A DNA stretch of 64,000 nucleotides from Laburnicola sp. R22_1 (taxonomy: Eukaryota; Ascomycota; Dothideomycetes; Pleosporales; Didymosphaeriaceae). The stretch spans positions 1,302,001-1,366,000 of the forward strand of contig JACONQ010000014.1 of assembly GCA_014281115.1 (NCBI GenBank). Direction: 5' to 3'. Below are positions 24,221-37,401 of the stretch, in pieces. A program made the translations under genes and the position numbers. Below the pieces are notes generated by a model. It did not search any database and was not told the origin of the DNA. It saw only the letters and a list, made by a program, of their open reading frames with translations. How positions within the stretch are numbered: position 1 is the first letter of the stretch; every line of letters begins with the position of its first letter.

Positions 24221-26327
24221 GGGTGACACAAAAAAAGCGCCTAGTATAAAGATATCTTTTTCAAAGTTATATAACTAGGTGAGTTTTAATACTATGTAAA
24301 TAAAAAGTATACCGTTTTAAGGAGAAGGTTTGGGAAATTTAGTATAGAAGGTTAGTAAGAGCTTAGTAATCAGCGCTAACTAGAGGTATCTTAGTAAAGT
24401 TAAGAGAATCTTTTCTTAAAACTTTGATCCTATATAACTTTTTTGTCTACGTAGATAAAATTCTATAACTTATATATATTATAGTTTAGTCCATGAGGAC
24501 TATATGACTTAGTTTTCATTATAGTTTTATTTATAGAAATAATAATTATAAGGAAAAAGATAAAAATAATTAAAATTAAACAATTAGATAGAACTAGTAA
24601 ATAATATATAACTAGTAGTTAGTATACCATCCTTTAGCCTCTGTAACGTCATTATAACGCTTAGGCAAAGATAGTATACAATGATCTATAGCCTCCTGTG
24701 GAATTAAATCCCACTCCTCTTGTATAGCTCTTTTAAAGACTTCTACACTAGATTTACTAGTGCCAAAGCCTAAAGAAGCCCTATTTCTTTTTTCTAGCCT
24801 ATATTTTAATAGACTCCAAACGTTTTCTATAGGATTTAAGTCTGGTGAATAGGGTGGATGCCCAAAAACAAAGACTTTATTCCTAGAAAACCATCTTTTC
24901 ACCTGTGGAGTTCCGTGGATCTTCGAATTATCCTGTTGAAATTTCCAGCCTAGTTATAATTAGTATAAAGAATAAGATTATAAAAATATAATATATATAT
25001 ATATTATATATACTAAAAGAAAAAAGAAAAAAGAAGAAAAAGGAGTACTTTACTTACCTCTTTTTAAAAGAGGTTTTAAGACAGAATTTAAACACTCCTG
25101 TATATATCTAGTGTTATTAAAGGTCCTAGTTTTAATAGGGTCCCTTAAAAACACTAGTTTAGAACGTCCTCCTATCCAAATACAGCCCCAGACTGAGATA
25201 AAAATATCTCGCGCTTTCAGTGAATTAGTACTAGCTCAAAAAAAAGATATAAAAAACGTAAAATAGCCCAATTATAGATAAAAAAGGGCTCTATAATTCT
25301 AGAATTTAAAAGAAATTAATAACTTACTAGTTGTTCGGTTTTTGCGCTGTTCAGGCCCAATTTTCGATTTTCCCCTTTTTCTTATATATTCTTGCCTATT
25401 ACCATGCCCCCTTTGGATAGTAGACTCGTCAGAAAATATAACTTTAGCAAAGTTAATATTTTCTAGCTCCTTAACTATCTCTTTAGCCCAGAATTCTCTT
25501 CTTTTAGCTCTTTCTTTAGTTAAATAGGCCTTTCTCTTAGAGACGTTAAAAGAATAGTCTTCTCCGTTTAAAACTCTCTGTAACGTCCTCTTAGTAAAGC
25601 CAAAACTATTTTCTTCTAATAGCCTCTTATTTGTCTTCTTAGGGCTTTTAGTTAAATTCCTATTAATAACTCTTTTCTCCCTAGAAGTAACCTTAGTTAC
25701 TCTCCCCTGTTTTACCCCTTTTAATAAGTTATCTCCCTTATTTTTCTTATTAATACGTCTAATAGCAGTCTTAATAGATTGTAGAGGTTTATTAAGGGTA
25801 GTAGTAATAGTAGAATTAGAAGTATTTGCTTTTTTAAGTAAAGAAACTTGACTTTCGAGTTTTGACAATTTTGGCTCCATTCGAGGAAATACAAAAGAGA
25901 AAATTTACTAGACAAAAGATATTATATTATACTATAATCTTAGTAATAAATCACGTGATTTAATTAACTTTTAAAATCACTTAACTTTTTAACCTTAAAT
26001 AATTTCTTAATTAAGTTATATAAATACTCCGAAATTTTGCTTACGTAATCTACACTAGGCCTAGAATAGCTAGTAAAAATATTAGCCTAGTAGCATACTA
26101 AATACAAAAGTCATAACGCCTTAAAAATTGACTTTTTAGAAACACTAAGTTTAGAGATAGATACCTTAAGGACCCTGCTTAGTAAGCACGTACCTTGTAC
26201 CTAATCTTAATCTCCTACATTTCCTGTTTAAAACCGTATACTTTTTATTTACATAGTATTAAAACTCACTTAGTTATATAACTTTTAAAAAGGTATCTTT
26301 GTACTAGACGCTTTTTTTGTGTCACCC
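24221..26327 (-). mobile_element. Tc1/mariner DNA transposon, apparently complete
   Basis: Inverted repeats of about 105 bp with few mismatches start GGGTGACACAAAAAAAGCG at 24221 and end with its complement at 26327. TA dinucleotides flank both ends (24219-24220, 26328-26329), the expected Tc1/mariner target duplication. It encloses one transposase gene on the minus strand whose spliced frame is open. The length of 2107 bp is normal for the superfamily with introns. It sits inside a heavily RIP-mutated Copia relic. Confidence 0.92.
24612..25880 (-). CDS. Tc1/mariner transposase, DD34E (355 aa, three exons)
   Basis: Exons are 25880-25328, 25234-25058 and 24949-24612. Introns of 93 and 108 nt both start GTAAGT and both are in phase 1. 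The spliced frame is 356 codons including stop. The N-terminus is a helix-turn-helix-like, Lys-rich DNA-binding half. Catalytic motifs are VIFSDEST (first Asp), WKFQQDNSKIHG (second Asp, reached only after splicing) and YSPDLNPIEN (Glu), with 34 residues between the second Asp and the Glu. The enzyme would cut and paste the element through its inverted repeats. No premature stop is present although every neighbour is full of them. Activity is not proven: amino-acid changes by RIP cannot be excluded. Splice sites are my reading. Confidence 0.88.
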
Positions 26328-27490
26328 TACTATATATTACTACCTTTGCTAGCTTACTAAACTTCTTATATATAAATACTAAGGCTAATTTTAAAAATAC
26401 CTAAGCTAGTTAGGCTCTTATATAAATCTAAATAGAGTAAGCTACTACTACTATAAGCACCTATATAGCTATAGGTTCCTATGGATATCTTAAGAAAACC
26501 TTTATATAAGTACTAAGAATAATTTTATTTATATAAATAACTAAATAAACGACTACTCTTTGTATATAGTACCTAACTACTATTCTGCCTACTTATTTAT
26601 AATTATTAAACGCTATATAGAATAAAGCTACTACTAGTTAAATATAACTTATAGGCACTATACTAATTTATATAAACTAAGTCTATACTATAATTTAACC
26701 TATATAAGCTTTTGCCTAAGTATAACCTACCTCCTTAGAAAATTCTAGCTAATAAGATAATCTAATTTTAAAAGGTATAGAATAAGAATAATAACTATAC
26801 TAGAACTCTATATAATATTTTAGTAGATAAGACTAGGATCTTTATAAATTTATATAGACGCCTAGCTATTACTAAGAATTAATATCTAAATATCTTTCTA
26901 AATATTCTTACTAGCTGTGCGGTATAGTATTACCTCTATACTATCTGCCCTAGATAATTATAGAAGTGCTTATATAAAGTACTTAATAGTTACTTTAATA
27001 CTACTATTAACTATAACTAGTAATAAATAGACTAGACTATAATAACTTTTATAGTTTTTTTGCGACTAAGGGGTTTTTAATAAAAATATTACAATAATAG
27101 CAAATATTCCTCCTACTATTATATACATAGAAAAGCATTTTAAGATATTAATAAAAAGGGGTTAGTGCGTTATAAGCGACCTAAGCGGGCTTAGTAGGCT
27201 TAGAGCGTCTACTCTAACTAAAAAAATCTATATATAAAATATAGTAAAGCTATATCGCTATACTATAGTTTAGAGTAAAGAAGAAGAAGAAGGTATAAAA
27301 TAGCGCTAGCGCCACAACTAGTACAACGCTGCAACTATTATATTATTTCCCTCTACTATTATTTCTAAAGATTACTAAAAGTAATAGCTATATTAGTAGA
27401 TTTATGCTACTTATAGAATACATACTAAGTAGAAGCTTATATACTATAGGTACACTAATGCTCTATCTCTATATTAAAGTTAACCTTAAG

Positions 27491-27980
27491 ACTTTTACTG
27501 CTGTCTCTATTGTTCTATTTCCTACTATCTTCCTAGGCCCTAATGCCGAAGTTACTGTTAACGCCGCCCAAAAGTATGCTCCAATTTATCCACTTAAAGT
27601 TACTAGGCCCTATATAAGGTAGTTTTAGTGTACTAGTTAGGCTAGTAATAGATTAGTAACTATAGGCGTAGTAATAGATATAGAGACTTTCTACTATACC
27701 TATAACACCTCCTATTACTATGTATCAGGAAGGAGATAAATAAGGGCAGAATTAAAGGTAGTAAAGAGAAGATAAAGGTGTTTATTAATAAGTTGCTAGA
27801 GGAGGAGAGCGTTGCGTAGATGTGTTAGATCCTTATAGTTATTATAGTGTTAGATAAGCGCAACGCATAAGCGGCGCGATTGCTAATAATAGTAATAATA
27901 GAACTTAGTTTGCTATACACGCTTTAAGTAAATTTAGTAGGCGTTAGAGTGCTTATAGATAGTGGGGTGAGTGTGTAGTT
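27491..27980. other. AT-rich, moderately mutated, unassigned
   Basis: The sequence has less TpA bias than its surroundings at 27720-27980, with several GCG/CGC words. I see no open frame with recognisable content. It may be the end of the Copia-like relic or an older insertion. Confidence 0.35.
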
Positions 27981-28180
27981 TATAAATTATTATAAACTAT
28001 TATAAACTATTATAAACTATTATAAACTATTATAAACTATTATAAACTATTATAAACTATTATAAACTATTATAAACTATTATAAACTATTATAAACTAT
28101 TATAAACTATTATAAACTATTATAAACTATTATAAACTATTATAAACTATTATAAACTATTATAAACTATTATAAACTAT
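27981..28180. repeat. Tandem array of a 10-bp unit, 20 copies
   Basis: TATAAACTAT is repeated head to tail 20 times. Only the first unit differs (TATAAATTAT, a C-to-T change). The 10-bp period is close to one helical turn, so the AAA tracts are phased on one face of the helix and could curve the DNA (inference). The near-perfect identity contrasts with the scrambled sequence around it. Confidence 0.95.
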
Positions 28181-29562
28181 CGTCGCGTTAGCAGAGACTT
28201 AGTAGACTGTATTTTTAGGCGCTAGACTAGAGCGGCCTTTCTATCCTAACCTACGTAGACTTAAATCTAAAAAAAAAATGGTTAAAAAGAGTAATTAACA
28301 CTAAATAAACAATGCGACTAAGCCTATCTATAAAGCTCTATTTGCTAATCTCTGTGTGTTAATCTAAGTTATAATTAATTACTAGTTTAATTAGTATTTA
28401 TAAGAGGCTTATATATACTATACTAATTGTAAATATAACTTTTCTATATAAAAAAATTACTAGGCCCTTATAAATAAGAATTTTGCGAATAATTTATACT
28501 ATTATTATTGTAATTTAGATTCTAATTAAATAATACTTATATAAGACTATAGTTAGCTTACTAAACACCTTTTTTAACCTTTTTTTTTTGATTTGAGGTT
28601 AAAGTAGATTAAGATAGAAGGTTATTATATACTATATATAGCACCTAATTCTAATTAAAGACTAATCTTAAATACTACCTAATAACGCGATAATAGTTTA
28701 AACTTACTTGCACCCCCTAATACCTATAAGCTCCTAGTTCTAATATAAAGTTTACTTATGCTGTATATAGTCTATCTAAATTATTGCTATTAGTATTATT
28801 AACTATCTACGCTTATACGCCGCTTACGTGGTGTACTTACTTAAATAAGCTATAGTTGCAATAGCTAGAAGAATCTTGCAAATCTATATAACGCTTTTAT
28901 TACACTAGAGATTATTAATAAACATCTTATCCTCTACTTTTTACCTTCCTTTTTAGATTCTATTACTAATAAAGAGCAATTTTATTTACTAAAGTAGAAA
29001 CGTAGTCTTCTTAGTTTTTAAAAACTAGATAAACTACTAATCTAGCTAGTATATAAGGATCGCCTTCTAAATAGTTAGATATACTAGTCTTTTATAGATA
29101 ATTATTTTATAGATAGAATAAAACTCTAGTATTAGTGTTACTTTAGTAGCAGTAGCGTAAACTTTTAGCGTGTACTTTTTAGTAATAGCAAGTACTTTTT
29201 TAGAAATAATATTAATCTCTAAATAGATAGTAGGGCGTAAAGGTATACATAGAGAGATAGTAGAAGATTTATTAAAAATAACCTTAATATAGTAATAGAA
29301 TAACAAATATGTATTTAGTATATATTATCCTTATTCTACTTATAAGCAAAGCAGTATATACCTATTAATATATTAACTTATATTATTTACAATAATTAGG
29401 ATAGTAGTTTATAACTTAAGATAGTAGAGGAGAGATAGCTTATAGCGTAGCTGCGCTAAAGTTGTATCTCCCCTAAAGTTCTAAGTAGCCTCTTTATAAA
29501 AACTTTGTATATAAGAGTTATGCGCGCTAAAACTACTAAGCTTGCTTAGTAGTTTAAATGCG
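28181..29562. other. AT-rich RIP-mutated sequence, unassigned
   Basis: About 1.4 kb between the 10-bp array and the Copia LTR-like repeat. No coding frame survives. Strong TpA bias suggests an old repeat, but I cannot name it. Confidence 0.5.
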
Positions 29563-29799
29563 TATTTTTATAACTACCTTTTTATGCTTTTTTTTAATTA
29601 CTAAGTAGGGGGCTCTGGTTTTTTTGTTATATTATTTAAGATAAAAGCCTTTATTGTGCTACCTCTAGGTAGTTAATTTAACACTACATAAGACTAAAAA
29701 AGTGTTTTATATACTATAAGGAAGATTGTTAGTCTTTTAACTATTTGCGTAATAAGTGTACCCGCGTAATAAGATAGTATATTATCTTTTATAAAGAGT

Positions 29800-32119
29800 A
29801 TAATAATAAAACGCCTTTATATAAAACTATTTAGTCCTATATTTAGAATATAGAGGAGTATAATAATAAGGAACCTACTTTATATAAAGAAGAGAAGTAG
29901 AGTAAAGATAATAAGAATAGTAATAATTAAGTATTATACCTAACTACTACTACCTATTTTTACTATATAACTAGTAAATATATCTATAAGATAGAGCTAG
30001 AGAAGTGTGTAGAATAGTTTATTCTTAAAGATTAATACTATATAGTAAGAATTTCTACCATTAGTAAAGCATAGCTAGAGGCATATATATAAGAGAATTC
30101 TTATATAAAGATTAATTAGATACTTAGTAATACTAATATTAGCTTTAGAGGTTAGAACCTATAAGAATCTCTAAAAACTATATAAATTATAAATTTAATA
30201 GAAACAGTTACCTACTATATTTTAGATACTCTAACACTATTCCTACTACTATTAGTAGATGCTAATAAGCTAGGTGCCTACTTTAATAATATTCTAGCTA
30301 TTATTATATAAAAGGATAGCATAACTATACCTATTATACGCAAATAGGGACACCCTTTCTTTAATATTAGTAAGAAAGAATCTATGTCTTTCTTTACTAA
30401 ATAAGAACTCTATTGTCTTTATTAATAATTTAGACATCTCTATATAGAAAGACCTTAGAAGATTCTTACTAATACTAGCTATAATGTAGATACTTCTATA
30501 CTAAATAAAATTTAGAAGTTTTACTACTACTATTAATTATATAAATAAGCCCTATATTGCTTTAAGTATACTATTAAGGATAACACCTACTTTAAGATTA
30601 ATATTAATATTGTACGTATTAAAACTAAAGACACACTATATATTATAGATATAGATATATTATTTTAAGCTATAATCTTTTTAAAATTAATATCTATATA
30701 AGATATGTAGGAAGCCCTTTATAGATGCTAGATTAATATCTACTAAGGTCTACCTAACTATATTATATATAACTTAGGCATAAACTTTATATTAGATAAG
30801 TTTAAGAACTATATAAAAATTATTAGCGTAATTTATAGGCAAATATCTATAAAAGTATATTAGGTAATAGAGAAGGTTAAGCATTTGTACGTACCTCTCT
30901 ATAGAGCCTTTAATATTTTTAAAGCTAAACTAAAAATTATATTAATAAAAGGATATTCTTTAAATAGCTATTAAAGCTATTAATAATACTATAGGCCTAA
31001 ATAGCCTTATACCTACACAACTAGCCTTTAGCGCATATTCTAGAATTAGTATAGATTCTTTCCTATTATCTAATATTATTACACGTACAAATACTATATA
31101 AAAGGCAATAAAAATATTATAAAAGAAAAGAGATAAGAGTAATATTAATTATGCGCTAAATACCTATAATAGTCTATTAGTAGCGTATAAGATCTTTAAG
31201 ATCCTACTTAAATTTAAGGTTATAGTCTAAAGAGAGAAAGAAGAATAGATAGGCCTATATAAGATTAAGGATATTAAGAATAAAGATATAATTTTTAACC
31301 TAGAAAATAGTCTAGTAAAGTTTTACTATATATAAATTAAACTATACTATTATAAAAAAGATTATACTCTTCTACTATTATATAAAATAGATAATATCGC
31401 CCCTATATAAAAGGATTCTCTAGAGAAGAAGAAGAGAGACCATCTAAAAAAGGATGATACATTTCTTTCCTAAACAGAGATAAGTAATTAGGAACTATTT
31501 CTAAAGCTCTATATAGAAGGTATGGTTTTTGTTTTTACGACTAAGGAGTTTCTAATAAAAATATTATAATAATAGCAGTTATTTCTCCTACTATTGTTAA
31601 TACAGAAAAGCGTTTTAAGATAATAGAAGGTATAATTAGAATACCTAAAGTACCTTTTAAAGAGTTAGACTGTATAGAGATAGATACTCTTATTACTAAT
31701 AGTATATTTAAGATTCTTCTTTTTAATCTATTTAAGTATAAAAGTAGAATCTTTAACCTCTGCCTTATATAAAAGTTAAGAACAAGACTACTTAACTATA
31801 TAAGAAATTCTGCCTTATATTTACTAGCCACTCTAATAAAAAAGAATAAAATTCTTACCTAATTATCTACTATTTAAAGAATAAGCTAGTGCCTACTTCT
31901 AATATTAGGAGTAAGCCTTTAGATAATATATAGAATATATTTTAAACTATAAAATATTACCTAAGCCTATAATTAGACTACTAATAAACTAAACTATATA
32001 CTTTGTATTAGACTACCTAAAAAACTACGCATAAACTTTTTATAAGATATAATTTTTTATATTATATAACTACTCTATAGTGCAGCTAAATTAGATCTTT
32101 ACTAGTTTAAGACCTACTA
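29800..32119 (+). pseudogene. Copia pol relic: integrase and start of reverse transcriptase
   Basis: Frames are broken by many TAA/TAG codons. A GAG-pre-integrase-like segment resembles LxxLHxxFGH near 30415-30445. The integrase core resembles YQGLPNYIIYNLGINFILDKFKNY near 30740-30815. The RT lead-in resembles PFKELDxxEIDxLIxNxIF near 31650-31720, followed by a match to the usual SRLVREIKGK region. The frame is cut at 32119 by the LTR element insertion and continues at 37402. Assignment rests on the order and spacing of these decayed motifs. Confidence 0.6.
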
Positions 32120-32406
32120 TGTAATAGTCCTATGTCGGTCTCCCTACTAAGCACACCCCATTACCTTTCTTTTACACCCTATTTCCCCTATCTGCGTCTT
32201 TTACCTTCTTAAAGGCGCCTTTTCTAGTTAGTATTAGCGTGTGGCTAGTGTGGGCCTATGCTCTACGCCGCCCTCTATATAAGAAAGGGTCGTCCACGTC
32301 CCTTTCTTATCTACTATCTTAGAATAGTCTTAATTTAACTAGCTCTTTTAACTATCCTAGCTATCCTAGAGAGGTTTGCCCTATAAGGCTGTGTACTACC
32401 GTTATA
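32120..32406 (+). repeat. 5' LTR (287 bp)
   Basis: It starts TGTAATAGTCC and ends CCGTTATA, directly after the TACTA duplication. It contains a TATATAAGAAAGGG promoter-like box near 32275. It is clearly homologous to 37110-37396. Confidence 0.88.
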
Positions 32407-33049
32407 TTATTCTAAAATTAACTCTTTTTATTTAGCTATAAACAGCAATATAATATCTACTCCTCCTATAAAACACTACCTATAGGTGGTAAAATTAGTA
32501 GAAGTTTTATCTTATTAGTTACTAGTTATACTAGGCGGTTACCTAAGGTTTATAAGACTACTAATACAACTCCTCTATCTACTATAAGTAGGTAAGGGTG
32601 TATTAGATTAGTTATTAGTTATACTAGGTAGTTATTACACTATACTAAGGTCTATTTAAGAGGCCACTTCTATACTTCTCTGCCTACTATAAGTTAGTAA
32701 GGGTATATTAGTTTAGAGGCTGCTCTAGAAGTCCTAATATTCTAAACACAAATAATAATTAACAAATAATAACTACTACGCTACACCCTATAGAGCTAAC
32801 TTGCCTAATAACTATCTTCTAGCGCTATTATAGTAAGGGCATAAGGCATAGAGCTAGGGGATTAAAGTTAGGCTATAGAGGTAACACAGAGATTAAAGTT
32901 TTACACATTTTATCTTATACTTTATTTTTTACCTAGCTTAGACTATGCGCTAGCTTACACGCTATATAAAACCTACTATCCTAGGTCTATTTGCTACACC
33001 CTCTCTATAACTCCTACTTTACTTAATTCTACTACTACTTACACTATAG

Positions 33050-36000
33050 TAAGCCGCCGCCCTTTAATTTAGGAGACTTCTAAAATATTCTCTATGTCCT
33101 CTCTACCCCTAGATAGTTCTATAATAGATAATATAGAGGGGGATATTTGTCTACACCCTACTAATAATAGCTTATATAACACTTATAGTAGGATTTTCCT
33201 ACTCTACTCTACTAGCAATCTATTATCTATTAAGTAAGAAAAGTAACTAATAGTTACTTCTAAGACTACTAGTTACCTCCCTAGCCTTATAAAAAAGAAG
33301 AGTATAGTTAAACTACTTAAATAGGTCTACTTTAATAGAATTTCTTATAATACTCCTAAGTATAATTAACACATTGCTACACTTAAAGCAGATTAGCTAG
33401 GTAACAAATTTTCGCTAGTAGACTTTAAGTAGCTTGCGTACTAAGGCAAAGCTAAACTTAAAGCTACTAGAAAGTTTAGCGCGTTTTTAGCGCAATTTAA
33501 ACTAGACTAATTACTCTAGCATAGTTTAGAAATAAAATAATTACTTGCTACCTATTAGCTTTAGACTTAATATCGCTTTTCCTAAGGCCTACTTTTAGGA
33601 AAGTTACTAAAATTAGTGGCTAGGGCTATTACAAAGTCTAAAGATAACTCTAAATAGGGGAGTATTATTTATGCTTTATACAAGCGCGCTAATATATTTA
33701 AATAAGCTTTTACTATACTTAAGGCACAGACACCTTATACTATAATATATAATAGAGAAGAGATTCTAATCCTACTCTAATAGTGCTAATAATGCAGCTA
33801 TTAAAGAGGACTTATTTACGTCTAATAAAGCTTTCTCTTTTATTAAAGATATTTATAATCTATAGTACTACACTTATATACCTCTAAAAAACTCTAGCCT
33901 AGAAATACCTAATCTACTATATAGTTTGCGCCGCCCTTATACAACTAAATAGAGCTTATTCTATTTAGTTGCGTCCTAATATACGCCCTAGCCAGCGCCC
34001 TAATATATACCCTATTATTTGCTCTAGCTTATAGTGCCTACTTTATAATTAGATAACACTCTTTACTACTTTCTAGTCCTTAAACACATACAAAATAAGC
34101 TTACTGATAGCGCCTAGATAGATGTGTTCTAGGGCAGACACGCTTCTACTACCTCTAGTATGTCTAAGCTAGAATGCTCTACAAAGCTACCTAATATTAA
34201 TAAGTACTATAGAAAAGGTTAATCTAGTCCTAGTATTAAAGATTAGCTAAAGAATATATATAATAAGATTTGCATAAACGTAAACTATTACTAAGATAAT
34301 AATAATAAGAAAAATTAAGACAACCTTATAGAAGCTATCCTTAGCCACCTTAGAGGCGCGTCTTAAAAGGCAGCGTAAAATTAGTGTTAAACAAATTAGG
34401 CCCTCTAAGAAGATTGTAGACCTAAAGCACTTTTTAAATTTCTAAAAGAAACTTACTATAATCCCTTTACTTTCTAATAGACACGTAAGAAGTTTTATAA
34501 GCTCTTCCTCTCTAATATAATAGACGCCTAGACGTTTCTATAGGCTTTTAAAAGCCTAGCTAGGAAAGGTAGACTAGATATAAAGATCTAGAAGGATAGA
34601 TTATAACTTAAGTTAACTAGAAGTCTTAAGTTAATGCTTTAGAAAGAGATAGAAGACTCTAATATTAACTACCTAGTAATTAAATACTAAATAACCGTAG
34701 CTAGCTACACTCTCTATAATAATAGTATAATAAACCCTTTCTAGGCGTATATAAGAACTCCTTATAAGGTACTACCCTCTAGATTAACGCCCTTATATAT
34801 AGTAACTAGAAAATAAACACCCTATTCTAGACCCACTTCTCCCTTTTTTAACTCTCTATAATTAGACTAAAGCATAGTGCATAAAGCATAACGCCTACTT
34901 TAGCTACAGCGAGAAACTTAAAGGCCCACACTTGTGCTACTACCCTAAGGCAGCTATATAAGTAAACATAAAAGTCGAAAATAATCTTAATTTAAATAAA
35001 CTTAGTATTGTCTACTACTCTAATTTAGAGGTAGGTAATTTATTAGATAATAAGACTTTAAATGCGCGCTACTAGACCACTCTAATCTAGTAGCTTATAT
35101 AGAAGCTACTAAACTAATTAATTTAGATAAACTATAATTTTAACTATAAAACATAGATGCTAAACTAAAATTGCTACCTATAGGCGGCAAGATAGTAAGG
35201 GTTCCTAAGCTATTTAGAGGCCCCTAGCTAGTTATACTAGTGCAAATTAAATTCTAAAAGTTAGCTCTTAGGTTGTAAGCCTTAATAGACACTAGTGCTA
35301 GCGCTTATAATCTTATCGCTTTAAGATATATAAAGGCAGTATAAAAATAGCTTAAAGCTAAACTTCTTTGCCTAAAGATACTAATCCCCCTTAAGAACTT
35401 TGTAGGGAAGAAAAGCGTAAAAGTAGACACCTATTTTATAGCCTAGCTTAATATTAACAGATATAGTATTACTATATAGTTTATTTTTTATAAAATAGGG
35501 GACTATAATCTTATTATTAGTAGGAAATTTTTTAAGCAAGCCAACTGCCTAGTTAACACTTAGGACCGCCGCCTTTATTAGAAAGATAATAAGAATCTAA
35601 CCTTTGCCAGCAACCTTATTCTACCATAGACTTCTCCACTACCTAACCCTTCTTACTAGAATAACGCCACCTAATAGAATGGCCTAATTAAAAAGTAGAA
35701 CTATACCCACTAAATAACTTACTTACTAAAAGCTAACTAGAGCGTCTCTAAGAAGATCTCTGTCTAGCTTCCTAGCCCCACTATCTTAGTTATTAGAACG
35801 TACTTAAAGGCTTACTAGAAACTAAGCTATAAGGACGTCTTTAATAAAGATAGTAGTGTTAAGGCTATTAAGCTACCTTCCTTAGATAAGGAACTATTAG
35901 ATAACAAATTGTCTTTTAGTCACCCTATCCCTACTACCTAAGGAAGCCACTAGCAAGACTAGTCCCTAGGAATTATACGGTAGGATTTAGGTCTTACCTC

Positions 36001-36680
36001 TAACCCTAGACCTAGAGACTATAAACCTACTAAAGAAGCTAATCTACAAATTAGATAGCTCTTACCTATAGAATTAACTATTTAATTAAAACCACTCTAG
36101 CTAGAATAACTTAGGTTAGCACCTTTCCGCCTTACTAAATCGCTAACTAGGAAGAAGAACTTAGTATTACTTACTATAGTAATAGTCCTAAAGATTATAG
36201 CGCTGCCTATTATAGTAGTAGATTAGAGGATAGAGAGCCTACCTATTATAACAACCTCCCTAATAATAACTCTAAATTTACTAACCTAATTAATCCTAAG
36301 TCTAACTTCCTATAGAAAGAATGCTTAGATAATAAATCTAATAGTAAACTGCCTATTAAAATCTCCTAGACTGCTAACAATTAGAAGCTACCCCCTAACT
36401 ATTAGCCCTTCCTCTAATCTACTAGTTATCTAACTTATTCTGCCCCTAGGGGTATCTTAAGCCACTAAAATAGGTGGCCTAGTTTACTACTAATTAAGTA
36501 GCTTCCTAGCTAGCCTACTGCGCATAGGCACCTATTGCTTTTAGCGCTCTTGCTCCTAGTAGCTTCCCTACTAGCTAGCTTACTACTAATTTAGTAGCAC
36601 TCTAACTAATACACGCGCGCAAAGCACCTATAAATTTTAGCATCTCTACCCCTAGATATTCTTACTATTACTAGCAGCAT
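33050..36680 (+). pseudogene. Gag-retropepsin polyprotein relic of the LTR element
   Basis: Reading the plus strand through stops gives a gag-like region (about 33050-35100) followed by a segment with DTSASAYNLIALRYIKAV (from 35288), the aspartic-protease active-site context. Further on comes a flap-like VDTYFIAQLNINR and the IISRKFF region, as in retropepsins. After about 36300 the coding signal fades. The stops are of the CAG/CAA-to-TAG/TAA and TGG-to-TAG types. Confidence 0.6.
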
Positions 36681-37109
36681 CGCCCTAATTAAAAACTATA
36701 TAGTTAGGTTAACATATTTTTTAACGCTCTTTTATAGTACTAGAGAATATTATATAATATAATTGCGTCTGCGTATAATAAACTAACTAGAAAATTTTTA
36801 GCTAACTATATTTTTATATAGTATTAGAGCTAAGAATACACTCTATTAGTAAAATGCTAAACACTAAGATATAGTTTCTATCGCGTTTTTCTACTAATCT
36901 ACTAATTTACCCCTAATAACTTTCCTTAATATCTCTACTAAATAGCAACCAAATTAAAACCTAAGGCTACTATTAGAACTATAGGAGCCTGTTGCCCCTA
37001 TTACAACCCTCTTTAGCCCTAAAATAGTACTAGTTACGTTAAAAATTCGCCAAAACACCCTATTTTTATATATTTTCCTTCCTATTTTTAGACCTTAAAA
37101 GGGGGGTTA

Positions 37110-37396
37110 TATAATAGTTCTGTGCTAGCCTCCCTACTAAACATACTCTATTACCTTTCTTTTATACCCTACTTCCTCTATTTGCGCCTTTTACCTTTCT
37201 AAAGGCGCCTTTTCTAGTTAGTGTTAGCGTGTAGCTAGCGTAGGCCTATACCCTACGCTGCCCTCTATATAAAAAAGGGCCCCCTACGTCCCTCTCTTAT
37301 CCACTATCTTAGAATAGTCTTAATTTAACTAGCTCTTTTAACTCTCCTAGCTATCCTAGAGAGGTTTGCCCTATAAGGCCGTGTACTGCCCTTATA
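37110..37396 (+). repeat. 3' LTR (287 bp)
   Basis: It starts TATAATAGTTC and ends CCCTTATA before the TACTA duplication. It is preceded by the purine tract. Differences from the 5' LTR are mostly C/T and G/A transitions. Confidence 0.88.
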
Positions 37397-37401
37397 TACT
37401 A

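Larger units (their letters stand above)
22325..27490 (+). mobile_element. Copia-like relic with repeated ends, host of the Tc1/mariner element
   Basis: About 420 bp starting near 22325 recur in the same orientation from about 27047. Both contain GACTAAGGGGTTTCTAATAAAA-like text and the block ending in TAGAAGCTTA. The sequence between them, once the Tc1/mariner insertion is removed, reads through stops like a Copia gag region. A related block occurs at 31525-31630 inside the other Copia relic. Whether the repeated ends are LTRs or duplicated coding sequence is unclear. Boundaries are approximate. Confidence 0.5.
32120..37396 (+). mobile_element. Full-length LTR retrotransposon with gag-protease but no RT seen
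   Basis: Two LTRs of exactly 287 bp (32120-32406 and 37110-37396) enclose 4.7 kb. The target duplication TACTA is perfect (32115-32119 and 37397-37401). A polypurine tract AAAAGGGGGG lies just before the 3' LTR. The interior reads as a gag-like region and a retropepsin-like domain (DTSASAYNLIA near 35288). I found no reverse transcriptase, RNase H or integrase motifs, so this may be a non-autonomous family that uses enzymes from another element. It is less mutated than the 14950-20775 copy but still full of stops. It inserted into the Copia element 29563-40275. Confidence 0.85.
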
